This document shows positions 12,211-22,837 of a stretch of 64,000 nt of DNA, piece by piece; position 1 is the stretch's first letter, and each line of letters starts with the position of its first letter. Position numbers and translations under genes: made by a program. The DNA comes from Incurvaria masculella (taxonomy: Eukaryota; Arthropoda; Insecta; Lepidoptera; Incurvariidae): the NCBI GenBank assembly GCA_946894095.1, contig OX335642.1, positions 26,299,021 to 26,363,020 of the forward strand, given 5' to 3'. The notes beneath the pieces were generated by a model. That model did not search any database, was not told where the DNA came from, and saw only the letters and a program-made list of their open reading frames with translations.

Positions 12211-12834
12211 TGCCCGAAAGTATCATTACAGACTTGCTTAGCAATACCAAAACTGAACAAATCTTTGGTTGCATTTCTTAGTTATAGGCGATTTTGATTA
12301 CAGATATAACTTTAGGTATTTTTAAGTATTTAATTACAAAACCGACTGGTTATTGTTGTATAATTATTAGGTATCAATGTTTCCAGACAATCAGTATATT
12401 TATCAGCAGGTACATACCAAAATCTATTTTTTATAGCCGATCTAAATAATGCAACAACTTGGCACAGGCAGACATACATATTTAGCATCAGAGGGTTGGT
12501 CTCTAACAAGTGAACCCAGATTCAGCCATTTACCTTATCGTGACCAACAATTTTGTGACCTCCTGCGGAATACTAGCTGCCGGTCGCACTTTCCTTGACA
12601 ACGAGTACCCTACTGAAGCGATTGAAAAACTGATTGGACAATATTCGGGATTCTTTTAAAGTTAACAGTCCAATATTTAAAAAAATACCATACGACCCCT
12701 GTATCTCGAGGGACAGATACTACTAAGACTTTGGTTCACCCCGCGAGAGAACTACGTCCAATTAAAAATTTCAAGCATTTGATTCTATGATACAATGGTA
12801 GGCTGATATTACTAAAGTGGTAATAAATATTATG

Positions 12835-12955
12835 TAAATTTTCCATTCAGTTCATTGTAGCAGTGTAACAAAGAAATTTCCTGGAAAATAATGTAGTGTC
12901 TTGGGCTAATTTAATCTAAGCATGTTGTAATGGCCATGTCGAAATACATAAAATT
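12835..12955 (+). repeat. SINE tail fragment
   Basis: It aligns with the SINE tail from TTTTCCATTCAGTTCATTGT to the poly-A-proximal GGCCATGT, with many changes. Confidence 0.55.
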
Positions 12956-13972
12956 GTATACGGATGATCCTAAAAATACACAGCTGTATTCAGAGTGGGC
13001 AAACTAACTTTAATCCGCCGGACTAAACCGGTTTTTGTATGGTTCGTCCGGTGCTAATCTCATACTAAGTTTTGACAGTTGCTCTCTGAATACGACTGAT
13101 AGAATTGAATATCGTGTGAATTGCCTTTTAGCGGTTCAAGCTAGAATCCAACATTGGAGGTGTAAATTTCAATTACGGGGATTATTCTAATAATTACCAT
13201 GGTCTTTTGTCGATACGGACAGCACGAACGTAAATTAAAAACACATATTTTACTGATTTTGGAGGATACGTTAATTACTGGCTCATCGCTGAATTAATGC
13301 GATTGAAACTCACTCATAAATAATTGTGATTTCAAGTTTGTTACTAATAAAAACAGTAACCTGTACTGTAGGTGGAAAGGGAAGGTATTTGTCGAAGATC
13401 TCTTTCAATAAAGCGTACAGTAAATACTTTATTCTGCTTAGCATTATTAGCTTCGTCGCATATTTTAGAAAATGCATTAATACATTTTGTAATCACATGT
13501 CTTATTTTGGAGTATGACTAGCAAAACTACATAGATTACTTCATAAAAAATCATCACTTACACTCTGTTTATAGTATAAAATAAATAAACGAAAAAGTGC
13601 ATTGTAAATAATATAACATAGATGGGCGTAGCTTGGATTGGATGGTTGTTGTTGTTGGTGTTATGCCACACAGTCCAAATATCGAAACCAAGCGCGAATG
13701 TGCTCCCGAAATGCGTTCGCAAAGTCAGTCCCCTCGCTCAAAATCCGTCCAATACGTCTACGACTATATTGGCGTGTAGCATGTAAGTTTGTTTTAGAAA
13801 ATTTGAGACAGCGGCTCTTACAGCAGGCGCGCTAGATGTAAATGTACTATTAAGATTTGGACAAAATATCTAAATATATCAGTTAATTTGTAGTCTGGAC
13901 TTGCATTTCTTCACTTCAAAACTGTACATTTCCTAATGTAATTCTTCAGTCTGTTAAGTAATGTTAGTCATT

Positions 13973-14110
13973 CAGTCAGCGTGTTTCTGTCCACTGCTGG
14001 ACATACGCCTCTCCAATTTTTCTCCAGTCCTCCCGACCCTCAGCGGTACGGAACCACTGCTTTCCACCGACGCTCTTGATGTCGTCGTCCCACCTGGCAG
14101 GTGGTCTATA
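13973..14110 (-). pseudogene. Non-LTR retrotransposon C-terminal fragment (minus)
   Basis: On the minus strand it encodes the common LINE ORF2 C-terminal motif: P-A-R-W-D-D-D-I-K, then GGKQWFRTAEGRED. The same motif appears on the plus strand at 15720-15870, so two fragments of one family face opposite ways 1.6 kb apart. There are no catalytic motifs. Confidence 0.7.
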
Positions 14111-14687
14111 TACATTATGTTAAACTACCTATGAGTTATATCAAATATAATAATTTAAACAGCTTCATTCCACACACTACATAGTTACATCCATCCGCCC
14201 TTTCAAAGGAATATTCACGGAAGTTTATAACCACAGTTCAGGTCTATAAACCACCGAAGTGCAAACGCATTTGCAAGCTGCCATTGTGAACAGTTAATTT
14301 AGGGACGTTCGACGATGCGTGCCCTCTCTATATCGAATCGCATGAGTTACAGAGTTAGCCATTCGCAGGCCGTCCCATTTTGTCCACGCTCCAGGGGCGC
14401 AATTCAGTTAAAAGTGAGTTCGAGTTCGGGAGTCAGTTAACATAAAAACTGAAAACAATGTTATTATTGAAATAATGGAACTGTTATTATACCTTCCAAT
14501 CTATTCATAGGATAAACCAGATTTTGACGAAACGAAAATGAAGTTAAATAAATGCGGAAATATGACCTATTTATAAAATTGTGTAGATATTTAGCACCGA
14601 ACTCGAACTCACTTTTACCTGAATGGGCCCAGGGCCTCAGGGTGATGTAGGAGTTACGAAAGGTCGCAATATTTTTAGGATAATTCA

Positions 14688-14936
14688 TAATAATATTATA
14701 AATGCGAAAATAACTCTGTCCGTTTCTCCGTTATGTTTCACGCCTAAACCTGATCTAATTGTTATGAAATTTTGTTTAGTGAGAATCTGGACCATAGGCA
14801 ATGAAATTGGCTAAAACTTAACTGGAAGGGTGTTTAAAGGGAGGAAAAGTATGGGAACTCATAAACAATTTTAGGTTCAGCCCGACATAATCCGGAAGCG
14901 ACATTGAACCGAGCGGAGCCGGGTACCTCAGCTAGT
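14688..14936 (+). repeat. Lepidopteran Helitron-like or LINE-tail repeat
   Basis: It starts AATATTATAAATGCGAAAAT, continues with the usual GTCCGTTTCTCCGTTATG phrase, and ends GAGCCGGGTACCTCAGCTAG|T. It is a shorter relative of 59757-60217. Confidence 0.55.
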
Positions 14937-15165
14937 AATACAATAATGTAAAAAAAACAATTCTCGCAACGCAGCTTTTCTACCGCCAAAAGTTGTGAGC
15001 TTTCCTCACAACCTAGTCAGTTATTTTAGTTAGGGTCTATGGAAGTACTTATTTTACAACTTCGTCATAAATTGATTCTTAATTTATTACCTACCAACAT
15101 TTATAGTGTCCGTATTAATAAAAAAAACACCGGTAGCACTCCGGGAGTGCCGGCAGAAGTGAAAA

Positions 15166-15431
15166 GTTTTTACCCATCCAACAAAAAGTGCTCAGCGCCG
15201 CTAAAGAAGTTTTCACTTCAATCTTACGCTTTTTCGATCAGCATCACGTGACCCTGACGCGAGTTTGGAAGTTTTTACCCATCCAACAAAAAGTGCTCAG
15301 CGCCGCTAAAGAAGTTTTCACTTCAATCTTACGCTTTTTCGATCAGCATCACGTGACCCTGACGCGAGTTTGGAAGTTTTTACCCATCCAAAAAAAGTGC
15401 TCAGCGCCGCTAAAGAAGTTTTCACTTCAAT
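15166..15431. repeat. Tandem repeat, 105-bp unit, about 2.5 copies
   Basis: Units start at 15166, 15271 and 15376 with GTTTTTACCCATCCAA and include CTCAGCGCCGCTAAAGAAGT and a palindromic ATCACGTGAC. They are nearly identical. The last unit is cut in the middle and followed by an ATA-rich run. The unit length is 35 codons, which explains the open frames over it. Confidence 0.9.
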
Positions 15432-15711
15432 AATAATAATAATTTAAATTCGTAGTAGTGATATTTTTGTTTAATTCTTCTTTCCCAAACTAGTTCAGGA
15501 CTGTAGCATGGAAAAGAGGTTGCGCTGTACAAACATTAATATTGGGTCCAACAAATTAATCTATTAATGATTAATTAAAATTATTGAAAAACGATGTCGG
15601 TGTGGGTGAGTGGGGATGAATGAGTGTGTGTAAATGTGCGGGTAAGTCTGTCTAAATAAAGTTGTGTGGGAATACAACCCACAGGGGATAGCATGGGGAA
15701 GTATGATTGTG

Positions 15712-15871
15712 GTATGGTGTGTACGGAGTGTGGGAAGACCACCCGCCAGGTGGGACGACGACATCAAGTGCGTCGGCGGAAAGCAGTGGTTCCGTACCGC
15801 TGAGGGCCGGGAGGACTGAGACAAATTGGAGAGGCTATGTCCAGCAGTGGACGCAAACACGCTAACTGACA
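15712..15871 (+). pseudogene. Non-LTR retrotransposon C-terminal fragment (plus)
   Basis: The frame reads GRPPARWDDDIKCVGGKQWF then RTAEGRED, then a TGA where the family usually has Trp, and it continues into CPAVDANT. This is the terminal region of a LINE ORF2. It is broken, with no catalytic part. Confidence 0.7.
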
Positions 15872-16819
15872 TGGTGTGAAGAGAAACGGGAAAAATAGAA
15901 TGGTATATGTTAATAGTCTTCTGCATGATTTATTAGTCATATTTTTTTCTACATACAATAGATTTAATGACTTGGCAATCCCAGGACACGATAATCACTC
16001 GAGAATAATAATACATAAGACTCCTTTACCTCATGGCGTCTATTCCCGAAACGTTTTGCCCATTTATTTCCACTTTTCTCAAAATTCACAACTTTTCTCA
16101 CATATGTGATTATGACGAAATTGACTCGAGCGCCATCGGGTACCTCAGCTTGTAAAGGAAGAATATTTTGACTAGCCAACTATTTGGTATTATATTTTTA
16201 GTCGTAGAAACAGCTTTGTCCTGACCAGTTGGGTCAAAAAAACAATGTTTATTTTCAAGAAAAGGCAAGAGTTTTTAATGTACACAAAGAAGCTGTTGCA
16301 GAATAGCTCCCAAAAATTAAACCAAACAACGTTCAGTCACTCCAATTTTACTGCAGCCTTTAGGTGCATTTAAATGCAACCGAGAAAGGCGAGAGGTGCC
16401 ATGAGGGTAAAGACGCTTTGCATAGGACTCAGCTGAGAAAAATGTAATAAAGAGCTCCAGACGCGATCAATGTGCCCTAAATTGCGCTTTGGTTAAGTAT
16501 ATCCATGTTAGTCGCGTGTGAAATATTTTAAAATTTAACCTAGTTTTTCTTGTTTGCAACGCCATATCCGATAAAATTATTTAACTAGATTTTAGAATTT
16601 CGTTTAAAACCGATTCTGTGAGCAGGTTCTATAATGATGTATAACTTGTTTATCGAGCTCAAAAATATTACAAAACAAATGCTTGTGATAAAACTTAAAA
16701 CGTAAGTAATAATTGAGAAAATATAAGATACAAGAATTAATTTGGATTTAAAGTGCGCGGTGAACATATTTTATTCAGTTTTAAGCTAAACAAAGACGGA
16801 CTCGTGTAATAGCGGTGAT

Positions 16820-16920
16820 AGACCTTTTTAACCGACTTCAAAAAAGGAGGAGTTTATCAATTCGTCTGTATGTTTTTTTTATTTTTTGTTTTTTTTTTTT
16901 TATATTTATTTGGTTCACAA
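16820..16920 (+). repeat. Fragment of a common lepidopteran repeat
   Basis: ACCGACTTCAAAAAAGGAGG followed by TTTATCAATTCGTCTGTATG is a widely scattered moth/butterfly repeat start, related to the one at 20277. The right limit is unclear because of T-runs. Confidence 0.5.
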
Positions 16921-17824
16921 ACAGAGTGATATGTTGCACATGATACATTTTAAAATCCCTTTCAAATAGTCAAACATATACTATAAAGCAGTGAACACGA
17001 CATGAATAATAATAATATGCAGAAAGTACACATCTAAAAGGTTTTAAATAAACTTGCAATTAACTAAGAAAAAAAGTTAATGCAGTTTATAGTTAGAAGT
17101 AAATTATTATGTAAATGTTGACAATACGAAAAGCTTAAAGAAAAATAAATATTTCCTATATATTCAGGTGACGTTTGATTTTTTTTTAAGACCGTCATTC
17201 TGATAACTGTAGTTCACAGTGCTGTGGTACAAAGGCTTAGGTCCGCTACTATTACGAACCGTGTTTCAAATCCTGATCAAGGATTTTTTTATTGTTTTTT
17301 GAAGCGCGAATTCCGTTTCAGTTTGAGCAAAAAAAATTTGTATGTCCGGCTGTTCTCCTCTACCGGTCCCATTTCTTAATCGATTCTCGTGAATTTTTTT
17401 GATCTCGTGGGGTAAACTTAAAATTTTCGAATTAAAAAAAAAATTACTATGAATGGCACAAATTTTCATACGGCACACATAATCGATGTTTTTGTGGCAG
17501 ACAGGCAGCAGTAGACGGGTTACCATCACGTTATTTGTCACTGAGATTGACACGACCGCGCTTGAATTAGGTAAACTAGCTATAGTCGTCTTGCGTGCTT
17601 TATCGCCAAAAGCAGTTTGTAGCCGAGTGAGGCTGCGCCGAGCTGTCACTCTTGGAAAACCATACTATTAATCACGAGTTGAATTAATAATTGTGTAGAA
17701 ACGTATTTTTAAAAAGGCGTTACAAAATAAAAGCAAGTGACAGATAGAACAATACAGTTTGTTCTATTCGTATTTTAACTGTTTGTGCTACAAATAATTT
17801 AATTTTCAAATATTGAATCCGCCT

Positions 17825-17989
17825 AGCAGCGGCACGCTGTCGCAACTGTACATCGCCAACTCCGGAAACTGAATGTGTGCACAGGCGGATAAACATCGCT
17901 TAGCACGTGTTTAGTACACTGGCTACTACTTATGCCGCCAACATTGAATTCGTCTAGCCAGTGATCATGAACAGGATTCTTTGATACAG
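17825..17989 (+). pseudogene. Degraded copy A of the Dpr Ig2 second-half exon
   Basis: This is the most diverged and most upstream of five tandem copies. It retains the stretch reading CTGTACATCGCCAAC, then lacks about 16 bases corresponding to the end of the ANANRQD coding region, and carries TGA in place of the TAC codon before the Ig cysteine. It is followed by the same intron-like spacer (TTGAATTCGTCTAGCC) found in every unit. It has no intact splice acceptor. Confidence 0.8.
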
Positions 17990-18063
17990 CATGCAGACCG
18001 AGTCGTGAACCAGCGGCGCGCTGTCGCGACTGTACATCGCCAACGCCAACCGGCAGGACTTTT
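17990..18063 (+). pseudogene. Copy B of the Dpr Ig2 exon, left part, cut by a SINE
   Basis: The second copy begins after GATACAG. Its first codons read ATG CAG ACC GAG TCG TGA, so the Arg of the functional exon is replaced by a stop. It matches through CGGCAGGACT and then breaks off where the SINE begins at 18064. The rest of the copy resumes after the SINE's poly-A tail. Confidence 0.8.
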
Positions 18064-18434
18064 GTCAGCCTCGGTGGCCCAGTGGCGCGACACTTCGGCG
18101 ATCGCTCTCCGAAGTTAAGCAACGCTGGGTCCGGTCTGGTCTTGGATGGGTGACCATTCGACCGTTGAGAGAGGCTGGCCGTGGTTCGGATTCCACGTTA
18201 AGCTGTAGGTCCCCTTCCTTACTTACTAGGTGGTAGGGTTTATCCCGCCCGGGTTGGTACCATCGCATTGGATGAACGATGGTCGAAGCGGCAATGAAAA
18301 TTGTCCGTGTTTTCCATCCAGTTCAATGTAGCCGTGCAATATAAGGAAGGTCCTGGCATGGCACCTAGTTCCCATGTGGTGTGTTGGGCTAATACCATGA
18401 CAGAACTTGTGGTATTAGCCATCCATGTCCAGTC

Positions 18435-18468
<34 letters not shown>
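18064..18468 (+). mobile_element. 5S rRNA-related SINE with long poly-A tail, inserted in exon copy B
   Basis: The element starts TCAGCCTCGGTGGCCCAGTG, continues with a block resembling 5S rRNA (CCGAAGTTAAGCAACGCTGG, then TTGGATGGGTGACC), and has a body shared with many fragments in the window. It ends in about 30 A residues at 18439-18468. The 5S-like block contains the internal pol III promoter region of 5S genes, which fits a SINE3-type head (family knowledge). The first 25 bases also look a little like a tRNA box A, so a chimeric head is possible. The long pure poly-A suggests a young insertion. I see no clean target-site duplication, and about six bases of the target exon are missing. 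Confidence 0.8.
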
Positions 18469-18470
<2 letters not shown>

Positions 18471-18600
18471 ACATGTGTGCAATGGCGGATGTTGCCGTCG
18501 AAAATATCGCTGAGCACGTTTTTAGTATACTGGCTACTACTTATGCCACTAACATTGAATCCGTCTAGCCAGTATTCATCAACAGAATTATTTGTTGCAG
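18469..18600 (+). pseudogene. Copy B of the Dpr Ig2 exon, right part, plus spacer
   Basis: This continues copy B after the SINE: ACATGTGTGCAATGGCGGAT and the same 3' end and spacer as copies C and D. It ends in TTTGTTGCAG, which is the acceptor for copy C. It differs from C and D at several positions (for example GTCGAAAATATC against GTTGTCAATATC). Confidence 0.8.
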
Positions 18601-18810
18601 CGTGAAGACCAAGTCGCGAACTAGCGGCGCGCTGTCGCGACTGTACATCGCCAACGCCAACCGGCAGGACTCTGGCAACTACATGTGTGCACTGGCGGAT
18701 GTTGCCGTTGTCAATATCGCTGAGCATGTTTTTAGTATACTGGCTACTACTTATGCCACTAACATTGAATCCGTCTAGCCAGTATTCATCAACAGAATTA
18801 TTTGTTGCAG
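18601..18810 (+). pseudogene. Copy C of the Dpr Ig2 exon (open frame, possible alternative exon)
   Basis: This 210-bp unit holds an exon-like 18601-18734 plus spacer. A good acceptor (TTTGTTGCAG) precedes it. The frame stays open through SGALSRLYIANANRQDSGNY and the Ig cysteine, but YTC has become YMC. The functional donor AGAG|GTGGGT is absent. The only nearby candidate is TTTA|GTATAC, three bases earlier, which would preserve the splice phase. The changes relative to the functional exon are largely C-to-T, with several nonsynonymous ones (E to K, T to M, G to V, V to E). I infer a pseudoexon, though use as a mutually exclusive exon is not excluded. Confidence 0.75.
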
Positions 18811-19020
18811 CGTGAAGACCAAGTCGCGAACTAGCGGCGCGCTGTCGCGACTGTACATCGCCAACGCCAACCGGCAGGACTCTGGCAACTACATGTGTGC
18901 ACTGGCGGATGTTGCCGTTGTCAATATCGCTGAGCATGTTTTTAGTATACTGGCTACTACTTATGCCACTAACATTGAATCCGTCTAGCCAGTATTCATC
19001 AACAGAATTGTTTGTTGCAG
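18811..19020 (+). pseudogene. Copy D of the Dpr Ig2 exon (open frame, near-identical to copy C)
   Basis: This second 210-bp unit differs from copy C at only one position that I find (an A/G in the spacer just before the acceptor). It has the same open frame, the same YMC change and the same weak putative donor after 18944. The near identity means C and D separated very recently, by unequal exchange or a similar process. Confidence 0.78.
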
Positions 19021-19157
19021 CGTGAAGACCGAGTCGCGAACCAGCGGCGCGCTGTCGCGACTGTACATCGCCAACGCCAACCGGCAGGACTCCGGCAACT
19101 ACACGTGTGCACTGGCGGATGTCGCCGTTGGCACCGTCGCCGTGCACGTGCTTAGAG
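19021..19157 (+). CDS. Dpr-family protein, exon for second half of Ig domain 2
   Basis: This is the functional member of the exon array. It reads C|GTG AAG ACC..., and with the AG from 6330 the first codon is AGC. It then encodes VKTESRTSGALSRLYIANAN and the Ig F-strand signature D-S-G-N-Y-T-C, ending VAVHVLRG, a typical Dpr Ig2 end. The acceptor is TTTGTTGCAG and the donor AGAG|GTGGGT at 19157/19158. It enters in phase 2 and leaves in phase 1, so two such exons in series would shift the frame. It alone among the five copies has the consensus Y-T-C, a normal donor and a GC-rich coding-like third position. Confidence 0.9.
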
Positions 19158-20276
19158 GTGGGTTAGGGAGAAAACTTGTAATGAACAACTTGTTGTCGAT
19201 TTGAAGGTAACAAAGATTATTTGTTTTAATGAGGTTTTGACACTTTATACGCCTTGCTCTGACACCTCTGTTTTGTTTTCACACACGATGTTATCACGAA
19301 TTTGGGGCTGAAAAACGCCTACCAGTCAGTGAAGAGAATACTTTTGAAGTGCTCACCAGATTTATAAATTTGTGACTTCAGTGTATGATGATGAGAAAAA
19401 TACATACATTTGTTTGCTACATTCAACGATATAAAATCTTAAATAAAAAAACACAACTATTTTAGCTTAACAATGACTATCAATTTTGAGATAAACAATT
19501 TTTAATATCTGGCATTTTTAAGTACATAGTAAAGAACTATGTCTTCTATGTTATTGAATAATAAATTGACTACGAAAAAGTATAACAAAGACTTCATAAA
19601 AGTGTAGGATACATTACTGGCCTATAAAGCATCGCAATATGTACAGGAATGTTCAATCACATTTTCGTTGGAAGGGTTTTATTTCTAGTTGCTCATAAAA
19701 GGGTAACTTCATATTTGTTTATAATACCTCCCGCTGGGCAACCTTTTTCTGCGGCTTCTGAAGGGCTAGCTATGTAAATCCTTTTTATGAATACTTTCAA
19801 ATTCTTTTCATATTGCAGTATCAATATCTTGGTTCATTTTAACCATTTTTGCTTTAAGAAACTTTCCATAATTCTAAATAAAGCTTACATCATTATGAAC
19901 ACAACATCATAAATAATGGAAGGCAATTTAGTTACCATTTGATTTATAGAGGTCATAAAAATGTTACTTGAAATTAAATAAAAACTACGACAAAATTACC
20001 ATCAAAGTAACTTAGATCTGAGATAAAATATCACGTTAACACATAATTGGTTTATTCACTTTACTCCAAATGTACTGAACCATTTTTATATACTTCACGA
20101 TGCATAATATCCTTATACATATAATAATAATTAACAATTCTTCTGTACGTGTGTTTATCACCTAAATCATCCTAAATGGCAAGACCAATTCTAATAAATT
20201 GTTTTATTTTATAGCCGGGCACCTCAGTTTATTAAAAATCTGTAAACATTTTATTATGTAAGGTTAGAACGTTTTT

Positions 20277-20680
20277 TTACCCGACTGCGAAAGAAGGAGG
20301 GTTATGTTTTTCGAGTGTATGTATGTATGTATATTTCTTTGTCGCCCCCTGCAGCCTAAACGGCTTGATGGATTTTAGCTTGAGAGGTGTCGTTAGATTC
20401 GTCTTAATTGTGAGAGTGACACTGGGTATATCAAAATCTTAAAAAAAAATCATGGCTGATTTTTGGCGCCAAATTATGTGTTTTCAAATATTTTTTTTCT
20501 TGAAACCTATCGAGTGGGGTATCAAACTAAAGGGTTTTCTAAATAGTTTAAAAAAAGGTATGCAACTTATATGTTTAAATGTAATTTGGAATAAGAAATT
20601 CCAAAAACATCAAAATATTCAACGTTAAAAATTAATTCAAAAAATGATTTTTGTTTACGCAAGCGCGCTTGTCACACCAA
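20277..20680 (+). repeat. Common lepidopteran interspersed repeat
   Basis: ACCCGACTGCGAAAGAAGGA then GGGTTATGTTTTTCGAGTGT begins this unit, followed by a (GTAT)n stretch and the phrase CGGCTTGATGGATTTTAGCT. It has no ORF and its class is not determined. Confidence 0.55.
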
Positions 20681-20705
20681 CTCAGGTCATATACTCCTCT
20701 TTTCA

Positions 20706-20800
20706 CTACCTCCAGCTATATGGAATGTAGTTTCGGTTACATTGCATATTTATATGGTGTAACCGAAAGATAACTTTGGGATGTCTGTAACTGGAAGTGG
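20706..20800. repeat. Small inverted-repeat element, copy 1
   Basis: CTACCTCCAGCTA at the left pairs with TAACTGGAAGTGG at the right, and the interior TTTCGGTTACATTGCATATT pairs with the following AACCGAAAGATAA. A related copy is at 58301-58400. Confidence 0.65.
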
Positions 20801-21686
20801 TGGATCCGGGCGATAGTCAGATAGATTTTCGACATTCTCGGTCGCCGCATAGACCGATATCACTATCATTGCTTTACTATCAGCATTCTGCACCTGCACA
20901 GCTCATAAATCCATACTTCCGTTGTCAATAGGTGTCACGCTGGGGAAGGTCCGCTTGTTCCACAAGAGGGCGACTCTACAGTGCCGAGATACTGTGGTGC
21001 CCAAAATCGGTACCAATCTGATAATCTGATAATATCTAAAAGCTATACCAAAGATAAGAAACCTTTCCATGAAGATGTCGTCAGCCCCCTGATGAGGACT
21101 TATGTTACATAGGGTACATTAGATATGATCGTCATCATAATATCGCTGATCTTTAACCGTGCGTCCTTGGGAGCAGTGGGAAGGAAAAGCACGGCTTTGC
21201 CAAAGTTGGGTTTATCATCATATATCACATATTATTAACACGTTATATTATTGAAAATAATAAACCAGGAGTTCATGTACGGATTAAATCATGAACGTTA
21301 TATTTTGATGGGCTTTGGAGGCAAGAAAAACAATAAACGCTCAGTTGGGATGTAACAGTTTATAAGCTCCAAGGTAACACATTCGATCGGGCGATTGTGG
21401 ACCTCGGGCCCACATATATATGCAAACGATGAATCCAGGTCTCTTTCGCCGCATCCAGTTAAAGTTCTAATCTGTGAAACTGGAACTTAACTAGCACAAT
21501 AATTAAATAAAAATGGCTTTAACAATGCTTTTGACTCACATTCAAAGCTGTCAGTCAAGAGACAACTCCCAGTCTTATGAAGTAGTGGATATAAATATTA
21601 TAATCATGGTTATTATGGAGATTATTGAATTTTAACTAGCAGTTAGTTTATACATGGATGAAATCCTGTGATCAAAGCGATTACTA

Positions 21687-22728
21687 CAGGGTCCGTCACT
21701 TGAACTGTTAATTCTATTTTCAAAATAATAATGACAGCACGCAAAATTTTGGTGACACGTCAATTTGTTTCATTGTTTTTAAGTGGGCGAAAAGAGCGGG
21801 AACAAATTTGAATTGTATAATAAATTTTCGCAATGGATATTAAACCTAACATTGTGAACGTTTTGTATTTGACCGGAAAATCACAACCAGTCATCGTTCG
21901 GGAGCTCCGACATTTACATGTAAACGAAATGTTAGTGCATCGAACCATTAAGCGTTATAACCTAGCATTGCTAAACGGCATAGAGGCGGTCATCCGAAAA
22001 TAGCAATATCACATGATATGGTTCGAAAGGTAAAGGCTCAAATTCAAGGAAATCCTCACCAGTGTTCTGCAAAATTTGCGAAAAGTCAGACAATACCCGA
22101 CTCAAGTAATCGGCGCATACTGAAATAAAAAGAAATGCAACTGAAGCCCTACCAACAAGATACAAAAATTACAGCATCTTAGTTCAGCGCAGAAGGCAGT
22201 TTGACTACAAAGAGCTCAAGCAATGAAAGTCTTGCGTGGCGATCTGGAAAACATAGTTTTTTCTGATGAAAAAATGTTTACTGTCTAACAGTATATAAAC
22301 AAACAACATTTTCGCGTTTGGCTACAGGGCAAATCCAACGAGAATTTTGACGATGGAGTTCCCGTTCGTAAGCAAGCGCCCGCTTCTGTTATGGTCTCGG
22401 CTGCAGTGACCGCAAATGGTCGCTATTCACTCGTGTTTATCGAGAAGGGCGTCAAAGTCAACCAGCAAGTGTGTGCAAAAGGTGTTAAATGAGGCGCTCA
22501 TACCATGTGCACGTGTAAACAATGCAGTACGAAACGCTGGACGTTCCAACAACACTCAGAATCGTATCAGAAAGCACTTATCCATGGATCAAAGGAGGCT
22601 ATATCGAACAATTACAATTATTGTCTTAAAATTAAATGTTTTATTGTGATATAATTTTTAACGAACCGTACTTCAATTAACTAAATAACATCATTTTCAA
22701 TTAGTAACACTTCGAGTGACGGACCCTG
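21687..22728 (+). mobile_element. Tc1/mariner superfamily element, internally deleted
   Basis: The terminal inverted repeat CAGGGTCCGTCACTTGAA (21687) matches the reverse complement of the right end (CAGGGTCCGTCACTCGAA), and both ends are flanked by TA, the expected target duplication. The element is about 1042 bp, shorter than a full element, because part of the transposase gene is gone. Confidence 0.85.
21833..22629 (+). pseudogene. Broken Tc1/mariner-type transposase
   Basis: It starts ATG with MDIKPNIVNVLYLTGKSQ. It keeps the first catalytic block (IVFSDEKMFTV, first Asp) and the following SVMVSAAVTANGRYSLVFIE block. There are several in-frame stops and frameshifts, and the region that should carry the second and third catalytic acidic residues is deleted just after RWTFQQ. 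The end (WIKGGYIEQLQLLS) is kept in another frame. It cannot encode an active enzyme. The subgroup cannot be fixed because the acidic spacing is lost. Confidence 0.8.
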
Positions 22729-22837
22729 TATATAACCACAGGATTTGAGTGTCGAACTGTTCGCTTATAAATTTAGTGTAACTGTAATCAACGATGATGA
22801 GAGGGAGATTCTAAGAAAACCATATATAGGGTGTTAA

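Larger units (their letters stand above)
6331..19020 (+). other. Dpr intron between the two Ig2 half-exons
   Basis: This is a 12.7-kb intron inferred from the phase-compatible donor at 6331 and acceptor at 19020. It contains a Helitron-like element (6860-7639), LINE fragments, short tandem repeats (12121-12210, 15166-15431), SINE fragments and the array of extra exon copies. The stretches 7640-8850, 9342-12120, 12211-13970 and 16160-17824 hold no gene that I can support. Confidence 0.75.

Noticed and set aside
12060..12274. Minus-strand open frames with a repeated ten-residue unit
   Set aside because: They arise from three identical 30-bp repeats. No start context, no known domain, and two frames are open at once.
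15564..15926. 120-codon minus-strand frame rich in His, Thr and Pro
   Set aside because: It runs antisense to a LINE fragment and a GT-rich stretch on the plus strand. The composition is explained by low complexity.
18087..18152. 5S rRNA gene
   Set aside because: Only part of a 5S-like sequence is present, followed by SINE body and poly-A. It is the head of a SINE, not a functional 5S gene.
18389..19147. 252-codon minus-strand open frame with internal repeats
   Set aside because: It is the antisense shadow of the Dpr exon array. The 210-bp period is a multiple of three, so the frame stays open by repetition, and part of it reads through the SINE poly-A as poly-Phe.
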